A stretch of 12,080 nucleotides of DNA from positions 1 through 12,080 of the forward strand of contig CAIXFP010000264.1 of assembly GCA_903918705.1 (NCBI GenBank), given 5' to 3'. The translations under genes and the position numbers were made by a program. Every line of letters starts with the position of its first letter. The stretch's first letter is position 1. The DNA is from an uncultured Pseudomonadota bacterium. GTDB taxonomy: Bacteria > Pseudomonadota > Gammaproteobacteria > Burkholderiales > Thiobacillaceae. The notes beneath the pieces were generated by a model, which saw nothing but the letters and a program-made list of their open reading frames with translations, was not told the DNA's origin and did no database searches. Below, in pieces: positions 7,444 to 12,080 of this stretch.

Positions 7444-8641
7444 TCTCGCGGCGAGTCAGAAGGAGGCGATCCGCCTCGCCCTGTCTTCCAAGCTCCTGGT
7501 CATCACCGGTGGCCCCGGCGTAGGCAAGACGACCCTGGTCAATTCCATCCTGACTATCCTGCGCGCCAAGCAGGTCAAACCCCTGCTCTGCGCTCCAACC
7601 GGCCGGGCCGCCAAACGCCTATCTGAATCAACAGGTCTGGAAACGAAGACCATCCATCGGCTGCTGGAGGTCAATCCCATCAACGGGCAGTTCAAACGCA
7701 ATGAGGATTCACCGCTTGATTGTGATCTGTTGGTCGCCGATGAATGTTCCATGATCGACGTGCCGCTGGCGAACCAACTCCTGAAAGCGGTGGCCAGCCG
7801 CTCCGCCGTGATCTTCGTCGGCGATGTGGATCAGCTACCCTCGGTTGGGCCGGGTCAGTTCCTGGCGGACATGATCGAATCAGGCTGTGTGCCCGTCATC
7901 CGACTCACCGAAGTATTCCGTCAAGCCGCTACCTCGCGCATCGTGCGCAGCGCACATCAGATCAATCATGGCCAACTTCCAACCTTCCCGGCGAAGGGCG
8001 AGGAGTCGGATTTCTATCTCGTGTCGGCGGAAGAACCCGAGACCATTGCCGCCACAGTTGTGGACCTGGTTAAGACCCGCTTGCCGAGGAAGTTCGGCAT
8101 CGACCCCGTGCGCGATATCCAGGTGCTCTGCCCGATGAATCGCGGGGTGACCGGCGCGAGAGGCATCAACCAGTCCTTGCAGGAAGCCCTCAATCCACCC
8201 GGCGAGCATAGCGTAGAGAAGTTTGGCTACGCCTTCAGCGTGGGGGACAAGGTAATGCAGATGGAGAACAACTATGATCGCGATGTCTACAACGGCGACA
8301 TCGGCTTTGTGAGCGGCCTCGACCGGGAGGAGGAAGAGTTGGAGGTCGCGTTCGATGGCCGCGCCGTCCGTTACCCCTTCGGCGAACTCGATGAGCTGGC
8401 GCTGTGCTACGCGACAACTATCCACAAATCGCAGGGCTCGGAGTATCCGGTGGTCGTTATCCCAGTATCGACGCAGCACTACATGATGTTGAAGCGCAAC
8501 CTGATTTATACAGGCATCACCCGTGGCAAGAGGCTTGTCGTGCTGGTCGGTCAGAAAAGGGCGCTCGCCATGGCGGTTAAGGGCAAGCAGGTCGAGCGTC
8601 GTTGGTCGAAGTTGCGGGAACGGCTGTCAGTGGGGGAATGA
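7391..8641 (+). CDS. recD2: C-terminal ATPase part of frameshifted RecD2-type SF1B helicase
   Basis: A 416-aa reading frame, if begun at GTG 7391, contains the whole motor core of a RecD2/ExoV-alpha-like helicase. Visible motifs are Q motif SQKEAI at 22-27, Walker A GGPGVGKTT at 40-48, Walker B DECSM at 117-121 (usually DEASM or DETSM), GDVDQLPSVGPG at 144-155, RLTEVFRQ at 171-178, HKSQGSE at 345-351, and YTGITRGKR at 373-381. All key residues are present. The GTG lacks a well-placed Shine-Dalgarno (the nearest G-run is about 16 nt upstream), so it is probably a frame artefact of the indel rather than a true start. If it is translated separately, a motor without the N-terminal OB/HhH region would result. 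RecD2 in other bacteria unwinds 5'-3' and aids replication-fork or end processing. Confidence 0.88.
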   Translation: MFEADKAIPWVELKLAIDLAASQKEAIRLALSSKLLVITGGPGVGKTTLVNSILTILRAKQVKPLLCAPTGRAAKRLSESTGLETKTIHRLLEVNPINGQFKRNEDSPLDCDLLVADECSMIDVPLANQLLKAVASRSAVIFVGDVDQLPSVGPGQFLADMIESGCVPVIRLTEVFRQAATSRIVRSAHQINHGQLPTFPAKGEESDFYLVSAEEPETIAATVVDLVKTRLPRKFGIDPVRDIQVLCPMNRGVTGARGINQSLQEALNPPGEHSVEKFGYAFSVGDKVMQMENNYDRDVYNGDIGFVSGLDREEEELEVAFDGRAVRYPFGELDELALCYATTIHKSQGSEYPVVVIPVSTQHYMMLKRNLIYTGITRGKRLVVLVGQKRALAMAVKGKQVERRWSKLRERLSVGE

Positions 8642-8825
8642 AATACGGTGTAGCTACGAGGCGGGTACCACTCCAGGGTACGTCTAAATGGCCGCAGCTA
8701 CTGTCTTCAGGCTGAAGGGCTGCTTGGTGTCATACACCCGCCGACCACCAGCGCAGGCCGGCGGTCACGTCCTCGGCCTCAGCGGTCGCTCATCTTGCCA
8801 GGGTGTCTGTCGCTTACCGAACTCG
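8642..8825. other. Intergenic region at convergent junction, no gene seen
   Basis: These 184 nt separate the + strand recD2-like gene from the - strand DUF6582-type gene. I see no protein-like frame and no T-tract terminator. A perfect 6+1+6 palindrome, CTTCAG-G-CTGAAG (8705-8717), could form a small hairpin for either converging transcript. Confidence 0.5.
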
Positions 8826-9086
8826 TCACGGCGGGACTCCAGTGCGTCGAGTGAACAGCTCGCGCCAGCCCGCCTCGTGCAACTCCACGCCGTACCGGCT
8901 TGCGGCGGCAACGATGCGCCGCCAGGCCTCGTCACGCTCGTCATCGTTCACGCCCTGCACCTGATCGAATCGCGCGATGGCATTGCGAACATGGCTGGCG
9001 TTTTCCAACGGTTCCTTGCGTTGCGCAGGAAATGCGAACTGCCGTGCCGGCAAGGCGTTTCGCTCTTGCGTGGACAGCTTGGGCAT
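8826..9086 (-). CDS. Small DUF6582-type hypothetical protein
   Basis: An 86-aa protein starting at the ATG at 9086, with AAAGGGA about 9 nt upstream on the - strand. Its N-terminus (MPKLSTQERNALP, then FAFPAQRKEPLENASHVRNAIARF) fits my memory of the DUF6582 family, whose members share an ALP...P...HARNALAR-type stretch. The C-terminal half (DERDEAWRRIVAAASRYGVELHE) is a charged helix. Its function is unknown and no catalytic motif is visible. It lies about 190 nt downstream of the RES toxin gene on the same strand and may be read through from it, although a separate promoter in 9087-9277 is equally possible. It converges with the recD2-like gene. Confidence 0.78.
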   Translation of the reverse strand: MPKLSTQERNALPARQFAFPAQRKEPLENASHVRNAIARFDQVQGVNDDERDEAWRRIVAAASRYGVELHEAGWRELFTRRTGVPP

Positions 9087-9149
9087 GATCGGGATCCCTT
9101 TCTCTCAACACAACGGAGTCAGCCGATTCAGCCACTGCTGACGGCCCGT

Positions 9150-9171
9150 GTCTGTCTGGCGCCGCACAGAC
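9150..9171. repeat. Inverted repeat upstream of DUF6582-type gene
   Basis: GTCTGT and ACAGAC flank a 10-nt centre that contains GGCGCC (itself a palindrome). It lies 64-85 nt before the DUF6582-type ATG, so it could be an operator or a 5'-leader hairpin. No -10/-35 pair is convincing nearby. Confidence 0.3.
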
Positions 9172-9277
9172 TGTAGGAGGTGCGAACATCGGCACTTGGC
9201 CAACTAGAAACTGTTCAACAATCGCCTCTCAGAAGACACTCATTGCCCGAGCAGCGGCATCCCAGCACTGCGTGCAG

Positions 9278-9961
9278 TCACAACTGGGAAACCTGGAAAA
9301 CCACGTCGATACCTCGACCATCCCAGTTGTATTCGAGATACGCATCATGAAGGCAGTTGCTCAGTATCCCCGTTCGTAGGGCTGCCAGGCATTCACCGCT
9401 TGGCTTGCGAACAGACGGATAGAGGATGCCCAGTGTCCCTTTGGCCCGAAGCTTGCGACCCAGACCTTGGGCATAGCTGTAGTCATCCGCATCAGTGATG
9501 CGTGGCTCGGCAAGGGCAGATTGACGCAGATCCGCCGCCTCGCCTGCTACCTCCACCGTGTAAAGCCTCATCTGCAGGCGCATGGGAGGCTCATTGGTGG
9601 CGCCCATGAACAAGGTGGAGTGATAACGGGTTTCCGCGATGGCGGTTGCCTTTTCCTGGGCACAGTAGAAAACCCCATAGGTTCCATCACTGAAACGGCT
9701 TCCCTGCGGGTTCAGGTGGGTGAAGGCCGCCATGATGGGGCTGCTGCCATGGCCGTAGAGGCGCTCCTCGACCGGGACAAGACTGATCTCCCCTACCTCG
9801 TCCCGTAGGCGATCATTGGTCATAGCTTCCAGCGCATAGAGGGCATCAAAGTCCTCGGGCCTGGCCACCCGATCGAACAAGCCGATGGCAGGAAAGCGGG
9901 TAGGGATGACGCGATAAGCAGGATGCCAGTCCAGCACGATGCCGGGATAGGTCAAGCCCAA
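9278..9961 (-). CDS. res: RES-domain toxin of an Xre-RES toxin-antitoxin pair
   Basis: A 227-aa RES-domain protein. Known RES toxins degrade NAD+ in the cytoplasm and halt growth until neutralised by their Xre partner. The hallmark residues are present: YR at 16-17, GSRFSDGTYGVFYCA at 87-101, AIAETRYH with Glu110, and LGILYPSVRKPSG with Ser183. Length and layout are typical, so an active toxin is expected. The given start is TTG 9961; a second in-frame TTG at 9955 overlaps the antitoxin stop as TTGA and is an equally good start. Neither has a strong Shine-Dalgarno, which suggests translational coupling to the antitoxin and lower toxin output. The antitoxin gene lies immediately upstream with a 10-nt overlap at most. 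RES is the second gene of a two-gene operon driven by the promoter near 10403-10431. Confidence 0.92.
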   Translation of the reverse strand: MGLTYPGIVLDWHPAYRVIPTRFPAIGLFDRVARPEDFDALYALEAMTNDRLRDEVGEISLVPVEERLYGHGSSPIMAAFTHLNPQGSRFSDGTYGVFYCAQEKATAIAETRYHSTLFMGATNEPPMRLQMRLYTVEVAGEAADLRQSALAEPRITDADDYSYAQGLGRKLRAKGTLGILYPSVRKPSGECLAALRTGILSNCLHDAYLEYNWDGRGIDVVFQVSQL

Positions 9962-10368
9962 CCCCCACGCCGGGCATCGAGGTACTGCCGCAAGGCCAGC
10001 AGATCGCCTATGTTCCCGCCCAGCATACGGTCCAACGCGCTCTTGCCGCCGAACAAGGGGGCCGTATTGGGCTTCTTCACCCAGGCGTCCGCAGCTATCG
10101 CATCCGGCAACAGTATCTGCAGGGCCTTGTAGATGCCCAGGATGTAAGACAGACGCTCCAACGTGTCCCGCTTCAGATCAGCGCTTTCAGGTGCGGACTT
10201 CCATTTGAAGAAGGTGGAGCGGCCGGGGGCGCCCAGAAGCACCATCTGTTCTTCAGTATTCAGACCCCAGCTACTGGCGATGTTGAAAAACGCGCGCAGG
10301 CCGGCAGCGGACATGGACTTGTTGGTCGGTGGGGTGCTTGTCTGTGTGGCATGAGCCAAGGAAGACAT
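9952..10368 (-). CDS. xre: Xre/MbcA/ParS-type antitoxin
   Basis: A 138-aa antitoxin partner of the RES toxin. The middle (GLRAFFNIASSWGLNTEEQMVLLG, then RSTFFKWKS) is the helical Xre-like DNA-binding part. The C-terminus (FGGKSALDRMLGGNIGDLLALRQYLDARRGG) is the MbcA/ParS/Xre toxin-binding domain, ending just before the toxin starts. I chose the ATG at 10368 because GGAGG (10374-10378 on the - strand) sits 5 nt upstream. A longer ATG at 10383 would place that Shine-Dalgarno inside the coding sequence. It probably represses its own operon through the paired palindromes at 10409-10422 and 10438-10451, as is usual for type II pairs, and buries the RES active site in a complex. Confidence 0.92.
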   Translation of the reverse strand: MSSLAHATQTSTPPTNKSMSAAGLRAFFNIASSWGLNTEEQMVLLGAPGRSTFFKWKSAPESADLKRDTLERLSYILGIYKALQILLPDAIAADAWVKKPNTAPLFGGKSALDRMLGGNIGDLLALRQYLDARRGGWA

Positions 10369-10402
10369 AGCTTCCTCCTTCATCGGAATGGCGTGTCATG
10401 CC

Positions 10403-10431
10403 AAGATAGTCCATTTGTGGACCCATTGCAA
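10403..10431 (-). promoter_or_regulatory. Predicted promoter of xre-res operon
   Basis: On the - strand, a -35-like TTGCAA (10426-10431) and a -10-like TATCTT (10403-10408) are separated by exactly 17 nt, each matching 4 of 6 consensus bases. Transcription would begin about 28 nt before the antitoxin ATG. The spacer contains a palindromic operator. Confidence 0.65.
10409..10422. promoter_or_regulatory. Operator palindrome 1 of xre-res promoter
   Basis: GTCCATTTGTGGAC, of the form GTCC-N6-GGAC, begins directly next to the -10 hexamer and lies wholly in the spacer. A bound antitoxin complex would block RNA polymerase. It shares arms and length with the second site. Confidence 0.7.
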
Positions 10432-10437
10432 ATGCCT

Positions 10438-10451
10438 GTCCAATTACGGAC
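10438..10451. promoter_or_regulatory. Operator palindrome 2 of xre-res promoter
   Basis: GTCCAATTACGGAC is a second GTCC-N6-GGAC palindrome with its centre 29 bp from the first, upstream of the -35 element. Two sites about three helical turns apart suit cooperative binding by a multimeric Xre-RES complex. Confidence 0.7.
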
Positions 10452-10556
10452 GTCGTCGACAATATCACGGTCTCAGTGAAGAATCACCCCCGGATGCTGC
10501 CTGGCTAGTGACGCCGCTCGCAGCCAAGCCGCCGCCTACGCCAGCGCGGATGGCAG

Positions 10557-10587
10557 TTGTCGATACGTGAGCTAATTGCGCTATATT
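10557..10587 (+). promoter_or_regulatory. Possible promoter of IHF-like gene, placing the transcript start at the ATG
   Basis: A -10-like TATATT (10582-10587) follows a -35-like TTGTCG (10557-10562) with a long 19-nt spacer. A start 7 nt after the -10 would fall on the A of the ATG at 10594, and no Shine-Dalgarno precedes that ATG. This is a weak prediction. Confidence 0.35.
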
Positions 10588-10593
10588 TCGCCG

Positions 10594-10979
10594 ATGAGTC
10601 GTTCCGACCTCATCGACCGGCTTGCTGCTTGCACCATAGCGCTCACCCCCAAGGATGCGGAACTATCGGTGTCCCTGATCCTGGATTCCCTCTCCAGCGC
10701 CCTCGCCCGCTGTGATCGCTTCGAAATCCGGGGATTCGGGAGCTTCGCACTGAGCTATCGACCTCCCCGACAAAGCAGGTATCAAAATCTGGAGAGCCTT
10801 TCCAGGTTCCGGCGAAATGCCAGCCGCACTTCAAAGTCGGCAAGGAATTGCGGGAACGCGTCGATTACGCGGATCGGCGACCTAGTCTCTTCAAGCTGCC
10901 GAATAACGGTAGTCCTGCTGCACCTCGCTCCTTCAACGGCTCTGATCTCGCAATAATATGGCCTGGCACGTCACCATGA
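10594..10979 (+). pseudogene. IHF-beta-like DNA-bending protein gene broken by a 1-nt deletion
   Basis: From the ATG at 10594 the first 63 codons align without gaps to E. coli IhfB: MSRSDLIDRL at 1-10, EIRGFGSFALSYRPPR at 44-59. After TAT 10780-10782 only two bases (CA) stand where a proline codon CCA is expected. Restoring one C gives RYPKSGEPFQVPAK and then PHFKVGKELRERVDY, the usual IHF C-terminus, in the third frame, followed by a 37-residue extra tail to TGA 10977-10979. The lost codon aligns with Pro64, which intercalates into DNA in IhfB. As written, the first frame reads on to TGA 10954-10956 with a meaningless tail, so the beta-arm would be lost. The repaired stop overlaps the next gene's ATG. 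It is an accessory IHF paralogue, intact only if the deletion is a sequencing error. A TTG at 10576 is a less likely start. Confidence 0.85.
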
Positions 10980-11188
10980 CCCGAGCACTTCCCATTCATC
11001 GCTGCCCTTTTGAGGTGATACTGGCGGCTTCTCAGCCACTCGATTGGATAGGGGGCACCGTAGCGAGCGCTTATCTCCCTGCCAGCGAAAATACAAAGAA
11101 TGACTTCACGCTTTTTTACATCGCGGACTTCAGGCGCGAGAAGCACGCGTTGCGAGCGCCACAGTTGCTAAGGCACGGACATCCATGA
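10976..11188 (+). CDS. Hypothetical 70-aa protein
   Basis: I do not recognise this protein. The ATG at 10976 overlaps the stop of the frame-restored IHF-like gene (ATGA, 10976-10979), and its own stop overlaps the next ATG (ATGA, 11185-11188). The sequence is protein-like (CPFEVILAASQPLDWIGGTVASAYLP, FTLFYIADFRREKHA), soluble and without membrane segments. An earlier ATG at 10958 is in frame, but the overlap at 10976 fits the arrangement better. Overlaps at both ends argue that it is real and co-translated. Confidence 0.6.
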   Translation: MTRALPIHRCPFEVILAASQPLDWIGGTVASAYLPASENTKNDFTLFYIADFRREKHALRAPQLLRHGHP

Positions 11189-11619
11189 GCTTGTGTTGCC
11201 GCCGATTCCTCATCGCTGAAGACGGCACCCTCTGCCACCTGGCGAACGCGAGGTTTGACCGGATGCTGCGAGATCCGGCCAGCCATCCCTTACCCGACTT
11301 CGCGGGACAACGCGTGCGTATGGCAGACGTTGTCGTTGAGGTCGTTGACCGCGTTCCGGTCCGCGTCGTCCGTAGCACGTTTGCCATCCCCGCTATCGAT
11401 GGCAATGGACGCATCGACTCAAGCAGATTTGTCCGGCAGCAATTTGCCCTGGCCGAAACCGCATTGGCACCCGTGCCGTCTGTTTCCGAAAGCAACGACA
11501 GAGTTGTTGACGCCACATCTCGATTTGTTGCGCAAGGGGGTTCGTGGGCTCCGTCACATACCTTGGCGTGCGCCATCCAGGATGCCGCGTTGGGGCGACT
11601 GCGCTTCCGACGCCTTTAG
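11185..11619 (+). CDS. Conserved hypothetical protein of accessory-element type
   Basis: A 144-aa protein with no named domain that I can assign. It begins with an ATG overlapping the previous stop. The N-terminal segment (RRFLIAEDGTLCHLANARFDRML, then FAGQRVRMADVVVEVVDRVPVRVVR) resembles, from memory, uncharacterised proteins encoded in proteobacterial genomic islands. The second half contains FVRQQFALAETALAPV and a C-terminal GSWAPSHTLACAIQDAALG. It looks like a beta-rich N-terminal module followed by helices. There are no catalytic motifs, signal peptide or membrane segments. Confidence 0.75.
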   Translation: MSLCCRRFLIAEDGTLCHLANARFDRMLRDPASHPLPDFAGQRVRMADVVVEVVDRVPVRVVRSTFAIPAIDGNGRIDSSRFVRQQFALAETALAPVPSVSESNDRVVDATSRFVAQGGSWAPSHTLACAIQDAALGRLRFRRL

Positions 11620-11696
11620 GCGATTGCGGGAACGAAGTCGTGGTGATTCCGACCCCTGGCCACTGACTGCGCAACGACCACAGCAGGGAGACGACC

Positions 11697-12080
11697 ATGC
11701 AGGATCCAATACAACTCGACTACACGTTCTGGTCCAAGCTCGATACCTGGAGCTTTCGCGAAGCCGCCTTGCTGCTGTGTGGCTTTGATCCTGACGAGGT
11801 GAAAGGCTCAGGTGTCCGGCTGGATGGCCGCGATCACCCGCAGCACCTGGCCGAAGCTTCCAAGGTCTATCGCATTCTCAAAAGCGCCTCGGACCTGGGC
11901 GCCAACGCCGCCCATCCCTTCTCCGTGGTCGAATACGCGCTCAAGAAAGATCTTCCCATGCCCATACCGCTTTTTGAGGCGGTCCGAGATCGCTTTCGGG
12001 AGGAACGCCAACATGCCGGTCTAGAACTGGATGAGTCACTAGGCGAGGCAGAACCCCATCCGCGCACCCGGCAATTCCTG
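11697..12080 (+). CDS. Hypothetical protein, N-terminal part (runs off window end)
   Basis: An open frame starts at the ATG at 11697 with AGGGAG (11685-11690) 6 nt upstream and stays open for 128 codons to the last base, so it is truncated by the window edge. The N-terminus (YTFWSKLDTWSFREAALLLCGFDPDEV) has the W...AALLLCG.DP pattern seen at the start of many uncharacterised accessory proteins. A central helical region (HLAEASKVYRILKSA) and an acidic stretch near the edge follow. Its function is unknown. It starts 77 nt after the preceding gene on the same strand. Confidence 0.8.
   Translation, partial: MQDPIQLDYTFWSKLDTWSFREAALLLCGFDPDEVKGSGVRLDGRDHPQHLAEASKVYRILKSASDLGANAAHPFSVVEYALKKDLPMPIPLFEAVRDRFREERQHAGLELDESLGEAEPHPRTRQFL

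Noticed and set aside
8690..8760. Minus-strand tail reading YDTKQPFSLKTVAAAI before a stop, as a transposase remnant
   Set aside because: It is short, has no upstream in-frame similarity that I can recognise, and lacks terminal repeats.
8688..9176. 162-aa plus-strand reading frame
   Set aside because: Its composition is rich in Arg, Ser and Gly with no protein-like pattern. It is mostly the antisense of the convincing DUF6582-type gene, and it has no Shine-Dalgarno.
10369..10383. Earlier antitoxin start (ATG at 10383)
   Set aside because: The five extra codons are the Shine-Dalgarno region itself, GGAGG, for the ATG at 10368.
11255..11788. 177-aa plus-strand frame overlapping the 144-aa gene and the last gene
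   Set aside because: It overlaps two better-supported genes in another frame and reads as Arg/Pro-rich noise.
1..12080. CRISPR array, tRNA, rRNA, insertion sequence or attachment site
   Set aside because: I found no regularly spaced repeats, tRNA-like cloverleaf, transposase motifs or paired terminal repeats by reading.

Overview
The window is high-GC proteobacterial DNA, most like a Pseudomonas-type gamma- or betaproteobacterium. That guess rests on base composition, codon use and the kinds of accessory families present. No rRNA, tRNA, integrase, transposase or CRISPR array is visible. Almost every gene belongs to families usual for genomic islands or integrative elements: nuclease-helicases, DUF proteins, a toxin-antitoxin pair and an accessory IHF-like protein.

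Block 1 (about 1-8641, + strand) is a tight gene train. It begins with the last codons of an unidentified gene, followed 3 nt later by a 1044-aa UvrD/AddA-like helicase that ends in a RecB-type PD-(D/E)XK nuclease domain. Next come a 317-aa HExxH putative zinc metallopeptidase, a 136-aa orphan that starts at a TTG overlapping the previous stop, and a 171-aa DUF6398 protein that starts at an ATGA overlap. A 334-aa UPF0149/YecA-like protein with a C-terminal SEC-C zinc motif follows. The block ends with a RecD2-type SF1B helicase that is split by a one-base frameshift near 7371-7390. Two SF1 helicases, a nuclease, a putative peptidase and several small proteins on one strand resemble an uncharacterised DNA-processing or defence module. 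That function is inferred only from content and spacing.

Block 2 (about 8826-10451, - strand) holds a small DUF6582-type protein and an Xre/MbcA/ParS antitoxin-RES toxin pair. The antitoxin precedes and overlaps the toxin. Its promoter region has two 14-bp GTCC-N6-GGAC palindromes, one exactly filling the -35/-10 spacer and one just upstream, which suggests autorepression.

Block 3 (about 10557-12080, + strand) starts with an IHF-beta-like gene broken by a one-base deletion in the codon that aligns with Pro64, the DNA-intercalating residue of E. coli IhfB. If the frame is restored, its stop overlaps the ATG of a 70-aa ORF, whose stop in turn overlaps the ATG of a 144-aa ORF. After a 77-nt gap a further gene with a good Shine-Dalgarno runs off the window end.

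Both frameshifts lie at or next to short homopolymers and are otherwise free of damage. They may be recent mutations or sequencing errors, and this should be settled before either gene is called dead.
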